Shown: positions 46,390 to 59,201, counted from the first letter of the stretch. The stretch: 64,000 bases of DNA from Dipteronia dyeriana (GCA_032871835.1 CM065297.1:72744452-72808451); one strand, 5' to 3'. Made by a program: numbers and translations. The notes: generated by a model from the letters alone, not told the origin.

Positions 46390-47088
46390 ATGCATCTCCC
46401 TCGCGCTCCTCCCGAGTTCTTCGACCGTTCTCTTGCCTTTAAACTCCGAATTTTAATCTATTTATGGATTAAGAACCAGGACTCTCTCACAAAAATGGAA
46501 GACTATGAAGCTTAACCCAAAAAATAAGAATTCAACTCGATACACAAAGACGAAGACAATGCATGCAACATGACTGAAAAGTTTCATATCTCTTGGCTTG
46601 GAACTCAAAATCAAATGTATGAGTAACCGAAATGACCAAAACTCAATAAGGAACAATATAACATCAAATTCAGGTTTAAGTTCCCTGTCATACAAACATA
46701 TAAACATACAAACACATAGTACACAATAATGATTATCATTTGGATATAGTCTACAAACATACATTTTTTCACAATTAGTCAATTCTACACCAATGCATGT
46801 GCATTCAATATCAAGTGTGTGAATGTGTTATGCAAAAAGAGCACAATGATGCAGGGACACATATGTATGCAATGTGTGTGTGTGCCTTTAAGCCTTGCAA
46901 AATAAAGAAGGTCTTAATATACCTTTCGTTGAATAATGAAGCACTTTTCTCTTTGAAGACTTGAACTTGCATGAAGAGTTGTCATGTCTTCTTTGAAGCT
47001 TGAATCATCGTCAACTAAAGACAACTAAACCAAAGTAAAATATAGTTTTGATATAGAATTAATACCAACACAAACCTAAAACCTAACA

Positions 47089-47104
47089 ATCTCCCCCTTT
47101 GGCG
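47089..47104 (-). promoter_or_regulatory. polypurine tract (element C)
   Basis: On the minus strand GCCAAAGGGGGAGAT lies directly before the LTR start TGTTAGG. Confidence 0.92.
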
Positions 47105-49620
47105 AATTCCATGTCAAAACACCTATACATATACAAAAAACATACAAAATGAAGAATGGTCACAAAAACACACCCTCACATTACAATGAGTTAGTTCCTT
47201 AAGACTAATCTTCAACAAGTCTTGAACTTCTTCTTGATCTTCTTTTGTAGCCACCTAAAAACAACTTAAAGCATAAAACATATCAAAGTGAAACACACAT
47301 ATGGCAACATATAAGTTGGCAAAAATTCAACATTTAAATCCCAAATAAATCATGTATCTCTCCATTAATACATGCCATATGAAGTTCAATACTTGACAAA
47401 TACACAAAGAAGATATGCTAAAACAATATCATATTTCTCCCCCTTTTTGTCATAAAATGAAGCCAAAGGAAAAAAATGATATCTCTTGATCAATTTGTGA
47501 AACAATTTGTTGATCTCACATAATGTTTGGAGATGGATGCCTTACTTGAAGAATTTGTTTCTTTCAAGCATCTAGTTCTGATATCTTCTCCCTTGATTCT
47601 AGTTTGCTCTTCCATGTTAACATAGCAAAGGTTATTCAAATCTGTACACCACAACAAACTCATCAAGGTATAATGAATCACAAATGCATAAATTTTACTC
47701 TTAAGTACATAGGTCATTTCTACCAAGTTCAACAATTTCATTAACAATCATGTCAACCCTAAATATGAAAGAAATTGGTATCAAGAACAATCATATCGAC
47801 CTCAAACAAGCAGAGATTTGATTACAACCACAACTACTATCATTCTAAGTAAGGAGGAATTTTCTACAATTAAAATCAATTTTTAATCGATTAAAACCAC
47901 AAATACTATCACCCTAAGCTAGGAGGAATTTTTTACAACTATAACCAATTGGATAGACTACAACTTCAATTACTATTGACCCCAAACAAAGAGGAACTCA
48001 TTGCAACTAAAGTCAATTGAATTTATTACAATTACAATTACTATCGAATCCAAAACAATGAGGAACTCAATGCAACTATACTCATCTCAACTTCAAGAAT
48101 GAAGGAATTGATTATAATCCCAACTACTAAACGACCCCACACAAGGAGAAGTTGATTGCAAGCACAATCATACAATTCTTACAAAATGTTTCATGCATTA
48201 TTTGAGATCAAACATACAAAGGCAAATGGTAATACAAAGAATCATCATGCAAACCAGGAAAAATGAAATAACATCTAGAAGATTCATTATATCAACCAAA
48301 GAATATGCCAACAAACATCAACTCGAAACACGTGAACATATTATATAAGAGAATGAAGTCTAGCGTACTATGCTCCCCCTTAATAAGTGATCTATCTAAG
48401 ATCAAGATAGGATAATGTTCACAATAAAATCCACACAATCACACATTCAAGCAATGTTAAAGAAATCCAACAAAGTAAGCTTCATAAATTATGAGAGATA
48501 CACCAAGATTTTCAGCCTCTCTCATAATTCTTCTAAAATTACTAAAATATCAAATACTTTATAAGAAAAATCGTGTGTGAGTCAAGCATATATAAAGGAA
48601 GCAATGGTGATAGCAACATGTAAACCACATCAACACCTATCCATCTAAAGCATTTCCAATCAAGGTCAAACCGATTATCATCAGAATTTTTTGCTTTAAA
48701 GAGAATAAATTTCAACATACGAGTGTGTGTGTGCATGTGGCTAATTTTCCCATTACTTTTTGTCAACCCGAACAATCATAATTTTCAACTATATTCCTTT
48801 TATGCCTTCTTCTTTTTCTTTTTAGGCTTTGAATCAAAGATTTTCTTTTATCGAATCTTTCTCAACACTTCTTTGATTTTACATACGTAAACATAAATGC
48901 TTCATGATGCCTTTAGCTTATCACAATGATGTAGCCTTTTCCTACATTGGGTGGCTTTGCAACCAATGTGTGTAGCCATTTTTATGAAGATGCTCGTTGA
49001 GTTCTATGTAGATGTCGAAGCAAAATGGATACTAATCAAAGGTCATCTATCATGTACTAAGCAATAAACTTTAAGATTTATCCATAATCAACATATTTTC
49101 AAACTCAACTACTCAAAATTGAACATATAAGAGAAGCAAAGTGTTCACTTTTGAAAACCAAGTTTTTAGGCTTAAAAGCATATGATCTAAAAGCAATACA
49201 AAAAGACTTAATTAAGATCATTACTTCTCATGAGAGTAACTTTCAAAGAAAATGAAGCTCAAGCATTAGGATATAGAAATATCTTAGCAAGCTTTTTCAT
49301 CAAATGCATAGCCTTCGCTCCTTTTATGAGCTCTCTTTCTTCTTGTTTCTCTTCATGACATCAAGTTATTGGTGTTTCTTTTCCAGGAGAATAAAGACTA
49401 AACATTTCAACTCAAACACATATAAAAATGACTTTCTCTAAAAGTCTTAACAAAATTCATCACCATCTAGATTTCATAAAAGCAATTTCTCAAAAGTTAA
49501 TCAATGGATTTTGACAATCAAAACAAATTTATGTGAGATAGCTAAGTTCATGTCAAGACGTGGAGTATTTCAAGCTAGCTAGCTAGAGTTCTCATCACAC
49601 TTGACACTTATACTTAAAGC
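47105..49620 (-). other. 3' non-coding region of element C
   Basis: Further purine tracts (minus strand) at 47436-47449 and 48371-48383 match the AGGGGGAGA words of element A's 3' region, and 48870-49050 matches 27240-27360 inverted. At 47800-48140 the words AACTACTATC, AGGAGGAATT and GATTACAACC recur roughly every 80-90 bp. No coding similarity. Confidence 0.75.
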
Positions 49621-49624
49621 TAAC

Positions 49625-50321
49625 TCACATGTTCAACTTACACCAAAGGAAAGAGCACTCACCCTTGACCCATTTGGTCTTGGGTGCACAAACACATAAA
49701 CCATCATGATCATTTCTCATGACAATATTACATCTAGAAGATAAATCATCAACTATCTTCTTTATAAAGATATTTCTCATGTTAAACATATAATTATTGT
49801 CATCAACAAAGATATTAACAAGACTCTGCCTATGATCATGTGAAGCACTTATTTTCACCCAAATCTTCTCAACAAATTTCTTCACATGATTATCATTATC
49901 ACACACAAAACTCAAAATGTTACCATGCAAGAAACATTCAAAGAAGATTTTCTCATCTCGTTAGCATGCATTACATTCCTTAGCTTTCTTTGACTAATAT
50001 ACTAATGGCAACATAGAAAAAGTAGCAAACCGGAATAAATTTTGAGATGTTACTATTTAGGTGAGAGTGTACCAATGGTAAAGAATCCTTACTCTTCTTG
50101 ATTTTGCAATTGACCTTCGAAGACTTGGCCTTTGAAATCATTTTGTTCCTTAGTGACTTGCCTTTAGTTGTAGAAGACTCTACTTGCTCATCTGTGATTC
50201 TTAAGTCACTTGAATCTCCATAAAGATTACAAAACTCTTTGGCCTTCATGATTGCCAACTCATCTTCCCTACCTTTGATTGTTTCCTTCAGGAGATAAAA
50301 ACAAATTATTAGGAAAATCAT
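49625..50321 (-). pseudogene. gag/pol boundary remnant (element C)
   Basis: The upper part (49980-50321) is Lys/Ser-rich with KSLRNKMISKAKSSKVNCK, ending SKFIPVCYFF. That ending resembles the NFIPICHFCG opening of element 1's second zinc knuckle, here broken. The lower part (49625-49930) ends APKTKWVKGE, similar to the VPRWIRKDE stretch before the protease in element 1. I infer it is what remains of the gag-pol joint; function is lost and identity is moderately sure. Confidence 0.5.
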
Positions 50322-50759
50322 TTGTGAAACTATCTAACACAAGAGTCTCTTCAGTCGTTTTCTTTTCTAGACGTTTGATCACTTCATTTTTCACTCAACT
50401 TCCTTTAATGTTTCATCTCATTCCTTGTCAAGAGTTTGAACTCCTGCCATCAAGTAGAATTTGGTGGTCTTTGACATGCAATCCTCTTCATTGAGTTACA
50501 AAGACAAGTGATCATGTCTAGATCGATCATTCTTTTGAAATCTTCCTCTTCATTGTTATTGTCAATAACATTTTTTTCAAGCTTATTAACAAAATTGTTA
50601 GTAGACAAATGAAATGTAAAACAAGAAATCCTTTTTCACAATTTTTCCAATCAACAACGAAGGGCAACCTTTACAAACATTTATAGACTAAAGATCGTTA
50701 TCCATAGATAGTAAATAACCTTGTAGATCCCGAATCACACTAATTACTTTAAGTGACAT
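50322..50759 (-). other. leader/gag remnant of element C
   Basis: Between the remnant and the primer site; no gag opening motif can be read. Most of gag is therefore missing. Confidence 0.45.
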
Positions 50760-50825
50760 GCTCTGATACCAAATGATAATACAAACACGGTTAATTTGTC
50801 GTAAGTTAACATAGAGGGGGTGAAT
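50760..50825 (-). promoter_or_regulatory. primer site and 5' LTR stump of element C
   Basis: On the minus strand TGGTATCAGAGC (50760-50771) follows the LTR end CGTGTTTGTATTATCA (50774 on). Only 52 bp of this LTR, including CACCCCCTCTATG, remain before the LTR of element B begins at 50826. Confidence 0.9.
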
Positions 50826-53800
50826 TGTAGGGAAAAATCGATTCAGAACGCGGCGAAAATGTAAAATTAGGGTTTGGAATATTTTTAAGAAATTCACTTT
50901 AAAAGAAAGAACCTTAACCCTAGATTAATTGACGTATATTAAAGTGTCATGCCTTTTTCTCGTGACGATTGAACTAGTGTCGAATTGAATCCATAAAATC
51001 TTCCAATCCAATCACGAATGTGAATCACCTATGAGTGTGGGCTCTCTTTCTTTAAATTGTATACCTGAGGATGGAAACAAATAAAATCTCTTTCTTTTGT
51101 TAGTTACAATAATCCTCCAAGAAAGAAAACAAAGAACGTTAGGTCACTTGTGAATTATCATCAATTTGATTGAAACTCGCGTGAACCTTGATTCGATGTT
51201 TTACGTAAAAAGTTTTGATGTAAAGGCTACTAGTGCACTATCGAAAACAAAACATTCTTTCTTTATTTTCCTCTTTGCCAAATTTCACACACCAAACTTT
51301 AGAGTTGGACGAATTTATCTAGATCAAGAACCAAATTCTCTGAACTCAAAATTCTTTCTTGGCCGAGTTTTCTCCTTAGAAAAATTATTCCTTTGCAGAA
51401 ATTTTCTAGAAGAAATTAAGCTTGGCCGAATTCAACTATATAAATATATATAGTGTCCAAATTCTACCTTCTTTTAATTTAGGAGACCAAATCCTCTCCT
51501 AAAGAGGACATACTTGGTGGGCAAAAATCCTATCTCTAGATGGATTTACTTGGTGACAAAGAATCCTTTTCAGAAAAAGATTTCTTTTCCACACCAAGAC
51601 TCCTAATCCAACTCAAATAGTGTATTTATTCAATAATCAATTATTGAATATAGTTAAATTATGACTACATTAAAACTTCATAATTTGACCAATTGTCAAC
51701 TAGAGTTTTAATAGAAATCAACTACTTCCTAATTTGACTAGATAAATAAATTCCTATTATTTATCTACTTATCAAATATTGTATTTGATACTTATCATGT
51801 TACCAACAATAATATGACTCTTGGAGACCATCTCCAAAGAGGATTTTTTTTAAACTTTTAATTAAACAATTAATTAATTAATTAATTTCCTTTTAATTAA
51901 ATAATAAAATAAAAACAATATATAAGGCTATTATATAATCCCTTTCTGCCCAAGCTATATAAATATGGGCCAAATATTTTTTTTTATTAAATCCATTAGA
52001 CTTTAATAAAGGTCCATATGTGAACTAGACACATTCTTACAAAAGAAGCAAGTCCACATGCCTTAATTATCAATCAATTTGATTGAAACTCGTTTGAACC
52101 TTGATTCGATGTTGTACACAAAACCCTTTTGATGCAAAGGATACTAGTGTACTATCAAAAAAAAAATGTTCCCTCTTTTCTCTATGCTTGGCCGAATTCT
52201 TCACACAAAAAGTTGGACGAAGTTTTTTTTATAACAACAAAAAACAAATAAAAAACAACTTCTCACACCAAAAATTATGTCTTGGTCGAACTTAATAGGT
52301 AGTAAATACAGGAGAGCAAATCCTCTGCTAAAAAGGATTTACTTGGTGGGCAAAAATCGTTTCCTTAGGTGGATTTACTTGGTGACCAAGAATCCCTTTC
52401 AAAAAAGAATTCTTTTCTAAACCAAGACTCCTAATCCAACTCATTAGTGTATTTGTGAACATTTTTAAAGACTTCCTAATTTGACTAGATAAATAATTCC
52501 TTTTATATATCTACTTATCAAATATAGTCTTTAATATTAATTATACTACCAACAATAGTATAATATTAGGAGACCATCTCCTTTTAGGAAAATGATTTTG
52601 ACTTTTAATTAAATAATTAAGTAATTACCAAATTAATCAATTTCTATTTAATTAAATAATAAAATTAAAAACAATAAAATAAGCTATTTTATATATCCTT
52701 GCCGCCCAAGACCACACATGGGCATATATATATATATAGATATTTTTATTTCATTAAATCCATTGGACCTAAATAAAAAGTCCACATGTGAACTAGACTC
52801 ATTCTTACTAAAACAAACAAGTCCACATGCCTTAATACAATTCTAGATGGATCCATATATTGGTCCGGTAGAATATATCAAGTGATCCATGCAAGTTCGT
52901 GTGGATTGGAGATCTTGACGGGCTATCTAAATTTAAGCTCCAATAAACATAACGTAATCATAATTAACAAATAATCATATTCACTTAGGTCCGATCTATT
53001 AATTTTAGTTCATTCCACTAAATAACTAAAATTGAACTTTTAAATAAAGATAGAATAAGTTAATATTGCTCATTCATACCCTAGACAATTTTATTGGGGA
53101 TAGTGTATCCTCGTGAAAAATACCAATAATCGCCAAGAGCTCAAAGACCGCCTATAGCTCTCCAAGTTACAGTATTTACTCATATGACCACATTTTGAAC
53201 TTGGATATTTTGACTTTTCCAGAAGCCATGTTTTAATAGAAACTATTGAAAACTTAATGCTAAGATTTAATACACAGTACCTCAATATATACATATGACG
53301 GTATTCTACTTACAAATAATAAACGGAGCCACGATGTCCATATCTACAAATGAAGTCCTCTATCGATTAACAAATAAATACCACCAAACTATCGAGGATA
53401 GACTATGCTATATAATCGTACTCATTTATAGCTCAAATGATAACACTTGCAACCATAAGTCCATCATTTATCTCAAAATTGAGATAGACTCTTTGATTGT
53501 CTTCAAGTGAAAACTTTTATCCATTGACAGTTCTAGATAAAGTATTTCACTGTGATCCAATTCAATGCACCCAGTGCACTAGATTCTTTTGCCCAAAGAC
53601 ACCACACTTTGATGATTTTAGACTCATCATAACATATTTGATCTCACTCAAATGCTAGCAAAAGAATCTATAACTTTGACACGATAAAGGTGCTCAACCT
53701 TTATCTTAAGTTATGAATGTTATTTTAGACTAACTACATAAATGTGTCTACTTCATACATATCTAGATATATGAACAAGTCTTCTTTTCTCATAGTCTTT

Positions 53801-53944
53801 TGACCTTATGATTATTTACTTTTGACAATTATAATATTTAAACTATAAATGCTATAAGATTTGTTAAACGAGAAATCACTTTATTAATATGAAAAGATTG
53901 TCAAATACATTATTATATTGTTGCTATCGAGCATAATCCTAATA
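50826..53944 (-). repeat. composite 3' LTR of element B (3.1 kb)
   Basis: The left part (50826-~52065) has the LTR end TGTAGGGAAAAATCG and runs to GTCCACATGCCTTAATT. The sequence then jumps back to ATTATCAATCAATTTG and repeats the same ~0.9 kb before continuing to the LTR start at 53944. The outer start is TATTAGG rather than TGTTAGG. The duplicated blocks differ at many bases, so this joins two diverged LTRs rather than being a recent tandem copy. Confidence 0.85.
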
Positions 53945-53958
53945 ATCTCCCACTAGTT
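53945..53958 (-). promoter_or_regulatory. polypurine tract (element B)
   Basis: AACTAGTGGGAGAT on the minus strand, just before the LTR; compare AAGCAAGTGGGAGTT in element E. Confidence 0.82.
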
Positions 53959-53959
53959 C

Positions 53960-54473
53960 CTTAGCAAATGCGTCATATCTCTCATCCCTATGTTCTCTAG
54001 ATGCCCATCAAAACTTTTTTGTGGAAGAGCCTTTGTAAAGATATCCGTTAGATTATCTATGACGTGATCTTGGTAATCGTCCCATCACCTCTATGCATAA
54101 TTTACCTCAGAAGGAGATACTTTTTTTCAATGTGTTTCCCTCTTTTATAACTTATTGGTTCTCTCGAATTAGCTACTGCTCCGCTACTGTCACAGTTGAT
54201 AGTGATCTGTTTATTCACGTCAGAAACCACTTCCAACTCAATCAAGAATTGTCGGAGCCAGAAAAATTTTGTAGTAGCCTCATATGCTGTAACATACTCG
54301 GCTTCCATAGTGGAATCAAAAATACAAGATTGCTTGATACTCCTCCATATGATTGCCTCTCTTCCAAGTGCAAACACAGATCCTGATGTTAATCTTCTAG
54401 AGTCAGAATCCGATTGGAAATCAGAATCTGTATACCCAACAGGAATTAGATCCTCTCCATAGTATACAAGCAT
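53960..54473 (-). pseudogene. copia RNase H (element B)
   Basis: The frame starts YTDSDFQSDSDSRRLTSG (first catalytic Asp region), then GREAIIWRSIKQSC, STMEAEYVTAYEA, WLRQFLIELEVVSDVNKQ, NCDSSGAVANSREP and GKHIEKKYLLLR, open from 54473 to 54102. After a shift, DNLTDIFTKAL and the terminal block follow, ending near 53960. It is much more complete than the same domain in element E, and nearly all recognised catalytic residues remain. Confidence 0.88.
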
Positions 54474-54479
54474 ATAATC

Positions 54480-55545
54480 TCTCGTTTTCCTGAGATAATT
54501 AAAAATATGCTTTACTGTTATCCATTAATCAGGACCAGGTTTCAATTTAAACGTGTTAACTATGCCAACAACAAAACAAATATCTGGTCTAGTGTAGAGC
54601 ATTGCATACATAAGACTTCCAACTGCTGAGGCATATGGAACCCTACTCATGAATTGTTCTTCACGCTCATTCTTAAGAACTTGTTCCTTAGAAAGTTTGA
54701 TTCCATATCTGAAAGGTAACATACCTTTCTTGGAATCTTGCATGGGATACCTAGACACGATTTTATCTATGTATGAAGCTTGGGATAATGCAATTATTCT
54801 ATTCTTTCTATCCCTTATGACTTGGATACCAAGAATTTAACTTGCTTCTCCTAAGTCCTTCATATCAAATTATTTTGTTAACGATTCTTTAACTGATGTC
54901 AATACAACTATATCGTTTTCGATGAGTAGTATATCGTCAACGTAAGGAACTAGGATAACTAACTTGTCACTTTTTATCCTTTTGTATACACAGGGTTCGT
55001 TAAGGTTTTGAATAAATCCAAAACTTTTCATGGCTTGATCATACCTAATAACCAAGGATATAGATGCCTGCTTCAATCCATATATGGATCTTTGCAACTT
55101 GCATACTCTTTCCTCTTGGCCTTTTTCAATGAATCCTTCTAGTTGCATCAAATAGATGCTTTTGTCAAGACTTCCATTAAGGAAAGCTGTCTTGACGTCC
55201 ATTTGTCAAATCTCTCAATCTAGAGATGTCGCAATGGATAAGAGTATCCTAATGGATTTAAGCATGGCTACAGGAGAGATGGTTTCTTCATAATCGATAC
55301 CTTCTTTCTGTGTATAACCTTTAGCTACCAATCTAGCCTTAAAGGTTTCCACCTTTCAATCCATTCCTCATTTCCTTTTATGTACCACTTGCACCTGATG
55401 GGTTTTATCCCGTTACGAAAGTCTACAAGAGACCAGACTTCCTTTTGAGCATAGATTTTATTTCAGATTGCATTGCCTTTTGCCAATGGCGACAATCAAC
55501 ATCTTCCATTGCTTCCTTATATGTATAGGGATCAACATCATCTTG
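54480..55545 (-). pseudogene. copia reverse transcriptase (element B)
   Basis: RT opens with YKEAMEDVDCRHWQKAMQSE. The first catalytic part lies in MDVKTAFLNGSLDKSIYLMQ (open frame from 55202). LYGLKQAS-like (IYGLKQASISLVIRYDQ) and the active site PYVDDILLI follow, the frame closing at 54870. The second part (54758-54525) has SKEQVLKNE and VPYASAVGSLMYAMLYTRPDICFVVG. Several stops and shifts separate the parts. Confidence 0.88.
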
Positions 55546-55549
55546 GAGA

Positions 55550-56080
55550 TTCTCCACAGATTCTTCTAGACCGATATATCTCTCGGGTTGTCTACTAACC
55601 CTCCCACTGCGATGAGGTATGGTAAATTGTTGATCTTGTGTTGGTGCAGAACTTTCAATTGGGCTAGGTTATGAAACCTCTTGTGGAATTGTATCTCCTG
55701 AAAGCTCATAAAAGACAATTCTATTTTTAGGCACAAAATTATTCATACAGTCCTCATCTGAAAATTTGGCATTTGTCGAAACAAATACTTTATTATCTAA
55801 AGGACTATAAAAATAATATCCTTTTGATCCTTTTAGATACCCTACAAATATTCATGCTTCTGAACGGGACTCTATCTTTTCTGTCTTTACTTTTAACACG
55901 TGCACAAGACATCCAAATATCCTTAAGTGTTGTAAACTAGGCTTTCGTCCGATCCACAAATTATGCGATGTTTTAGGAACCGACTTTGATGGAAGTTTGT
56001 AAAGCGTATCCCCAAAATGAATTAGGAAGCGTTGAATGACTCAACATAGACCTTACCATATCCAAAAGAGTTCTATTTCT
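55550..56080 (-). pseudogene. integrase C-terminus and linker (element B)
   Basis: The minus strand reads the integrase tail with LRIFGCLVHVL-type and FVGYLKGSKGYYFYSPLDNKVF words, then an HRSGRVSRQPERY linker before RT. The 5' portion of the domain lies on the other side of the solo LTR at 56081-58700. Shifts are present. Confidence 0.75.
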
Positions 56081-56705
56081 TGTAGGGAAAATAAAACCCC
56101 GCGCAGCGGAAGCGTGATAAAATTTAATAAAATTAGGGTGTGCGTATAAATAAAAATTTTCCCTTTTAATAACAAGAAACTTAACCCTAGATTAATTGAT
56201 GTATATAAAAAGTATCATACCTTTTTTTTCGTGGCGATTGAACTAGCGTCGAATTGAATCCGTAAGATCTTCCAATCCAATCACGAACGTGAATCACCTA
56301 GGAGTGTGGTCTCCCTTTCTTTAAATTGTATACCTGAGGATGGAAATAAATAGAATCTTCTTCATTGTTAGTCACAAAAATCCTCCAAGAGAAAAACCAA
56401 GAACGTCCAGTTACTTTTGAATTATCAATCAATTTAATTTAAACTCGCGTGAACCTTGATTCGATGTTGTACACAAAAACCCTTTTGATGCAAAGGATAC
56501 TAGTGTACTATTGAAAACAAAAACGTTCCCCTTTTTCTCTTCTTGGCGAATTCACACTATCTCTATGAGTCGGTGGAATTTTGTCCAGAGTAAAAAACAT
56601 TTTTTCTCCCTCAAAATTCTTTCTTGCTAGGCCAAATTCTCTTCTTAAAAATTGCTTAGCATGGCCAAAATTCATCTCTTAGAAAAACTTAGGCTTGCCG
56701 AAATT

Positions 56706-56708
<3 letters not shown>

Positions 56709-56745
<37 letters not shown>
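56709..56745. repeat. AT dinucleotide run
   Basis: About 18 AT units; a second run of about 20 TA units lies at 56855-56895, both inside the solo LTR. Confidence 0.95.
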
Positions 56746-56747
<2 letters not shown>

Positions 56748-56852
56748 ATTATAATCCTCTCTTAAGAAGGATTTACTTGGTTGGCAAGAATCCTTTCCTT
56801 TGGTGGGTTTATTTGGTAGTTAAGAATCTTTTTCTTAAAGGAATTCTATCCT

Positions 56853-56854
<2 letters not shown>

Positions 56855-56895
<41 letters not shown>
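56855..56895. repeat. TA dinucleotide run
   Basis: About 20 uninterrupted TA units, 110 bp from the other run; each follows a GAATTC-type repeat unit of the LTR array. Confidence 0.95.
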
Positions 56896-56898
<3 letters not shown>

Positions 56899-58700
56899 TT
56901 GGCCGAATTTGACAAGAATATATATTAGGATCACAAATCCTTTCCTAAGAATGATTTACTTGGTTGGTAGAATCCTTTCCATAGGTGGATTTATTTGATA
57001 GTTAAGAATCCTTTTCTAAAAGGAATTCTATCCTCTCATATATATTTATGAGCTGGCCGAAATTCACAAGAATATAATTAGGAGACTTAATTCTTTTCCT
57101 AAGAAGGATTACTTGGTAGTTAAGAATCCTTTCCTTAGGTAGATTTACTGGGTGGTTAAGAATCCTTTTCAAAAGGAATTTTATCCTACACCAAGACTCC
57201 TAATCCAACTCAATAGTGTATTTGTAACCATATTATAGACTTCCTAATTTGATTAGATAAATATCTTCTTTTATTTATCTACTTATCAAATATAGTCTTT
57301 AATATTATTTATACTACTAACAATAGTATAATTTTAAGAGACCATCTACTTTAGGAAAAAGATTTTCATTTTTAATTAAAAAATTAATTAATCAGCAGAT
57401 TAATTAATTTCCATTTAATTAAATAATAAAATAAAAATAATATAATTTAAGCTATTCTTAAAAGCCTTGCCGCCCAACACATGTGTATGGGCCATATATT
57501 AGTTTTTTTTATTTTATTAAATCCATTGGACCTTAATAAAAAGTCCACATGTGAACTAGACATATTCTTACAAAAAGAAACAAGTTCACATGCCGTAATA
57601 CAATTCTAGATGGACCCCTAAATTGGTCCGGTAGAATATATCAAGTTATCCATGCAAGTTCGTATGGATTGGGGATCTTGGCGGGCTATCTAAATTTAAG
57701 CTCTAATAGACACAACCCAATCACAATCAACAAATGATTCACTTAGGTCTGATCTATTTAATTTTAGTTCAATCCACTAAATAAGTAAAATTGAACTCTT
57801 ACATAAAGATAGAATAAGTTGATGTTACTCATTCATACCCTAGACAACCTTATTGGAGAAAGTGTATCTTTGTGAAGAATACCAGTAATCGCCAAGAGCT
57901 CATAGACCGCCTATAGTTCTCCAAGTTACCATATTTACTCATATGACCACATTTTGAACTTGGATATTTTGACTTGTCCAGAAACCATGTTTCAATAGAC
58001 ACTATTTAAAATTAACGTTAAGATTTAATATCCAATACCTCAAGACATCCATATGATGGTATTCTACTCTCAATATATAAATGGAGACACGATGTCCATA
58101 TCTATAAATGAAGTCCTCTATCAATTTACAAATGAATACCACCAAACTATCGAGGATAGACTATGCTATAAAATCGTACTCATTGATTGCTCAAATGATA
58201 ACACTTGCAACCATAGGTCCATCATTTATCTCAGGATTGAGATAGACTCTCCGATTGTCTTTAAATGAAAAACTTTTATTATTAACGGTTCTAGATAAAG
58301 TATTTCATTGTGATCCAATTTAATGCACCTATTGCACTAGATTATTTTTCCCAAAGACACCACACTTTGATGATTTTAGACTCATCATAACACATTTGAT
58401 CCCCCTCAAATGCTAAAAAAGAATCTACAACTTTAACAGATAAAGGTGCCCATCATTTATTTTAAGTTGTGAATATTATTCATGACTAACTAAAGAATTG
58501 TGTCTACTTCATACATATCTAGATGTATGAACAATTGCTCTTTTCTCATAGTCTTTTGATATTATGATTATTTACTTTTGACAGTTATAATAATTAAACT
58601 ATAAATGCTATAAGATTTGTTAAACTAGAAATCACTTTCTTAATATGAAAAGGTTGTCAAATACATTATCATACTCTTGCTATCGAGCATAATCCTAACA

Positions 58701-59200
58701 TTTCTCCTTTCTACCACCATATTTTGTTGTGGTGTACCTGGTGTAGAAACTGATAAATTATCCCATTTTCAATAAGATATTGCTGAAACTAACTAGATAG
58801 ATATTCTTCACACGATCAGACCTCAAGATTTTTATGTGTTTCTTAAGCTGATTTTCTACTTCAGCTTTAAATGCTTTGAGCATGTCAAAGCATATGACTT
58901 ATGTCTCATGAGATGCACATAGCCAAATCTCAAGTAATCATCCGTTGAAAGTGATGAAGTACTCATATCTACCTCTAGCTTGAATGCTCATAAGACCACA
59001 CACATCAGTGTGTATCAATCATAAACATTTGATGGCTCTTCTGCCTTTGGTCGTGAACCACCTTTTGGTCATTTTACCTTCCAAACAGGATTCACAAGTT
59101 GGTAGATCATCAACCTTTAAGTCACTTAGAGGCAAATGCCATGGGTAGTTTCATCTTTTGATAATTTTACTCTTTTACGATTATGTTTCGTTGATCTGTG
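58701..59200 (-). pseudogene. integrase N-terminal part (element B)
   Basis: Heavily shifted remains of the HHCC finger and catalytic core; words such as IDTH for the first Asp block, SRFGYVHLMR-like and SCEEYLSS (for RGGEYLS) are readable. The NGVAERRN block at the left end runs into the solo LTR. It matches 9610-10130 of element E at the DNA level. Confidence 0.75.
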
Positions 59201-59201
59201 T

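Larger units (their letters stand above)
44590..47088 (-). repeat. 3' LTR of element C (2.5 kb)
   Basis: On the minus strand it starts TGTTAGGTTTTAGGTTTG at 47088 and ends GTGTTTGTATTTTCA at 44590. It holds GTGTGTGTG stretches (46870-46890), palindromes (46293-46389), a TTATAAAC box (46219-46228), 51-bp tandem repeats (45100-45290) and the tetraloop hairpin (44942). Its start is closest to the LTRs of element A. Confidence 0.92.
44590..50825 (-). mobile_element. Sirevirus element C, pol deleted, 5' LTR cut
   Basis: On the minus strand: a 52-bp stump of the 5' LTR, primer site, a short gag/knuckle remnant, a 3' non-coding region with three purine tracts, the final polypurine tract and a complete 3' LTR. 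Integrase, RT and RNase H are absent. Element B's LTR replaces the rest of the 5' LTR. Confidence 0.85.
56081..58700 (-). repeat. Angela-like solo LTR in integrase, TSD TTTCT
   Basis: Starts TGTAGGGAAAATAAAAC and ends CTATCGAGCATAATCCTAACA without the last base differing from the family, 2620 bp. TTTCT stands at 56076-56080 and 58701-58705. It is the longest single LTR of the family here, because of an expanded AATCCTTTTC-type array (56750-57180) and two AT runs. Confidence 0.93.
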
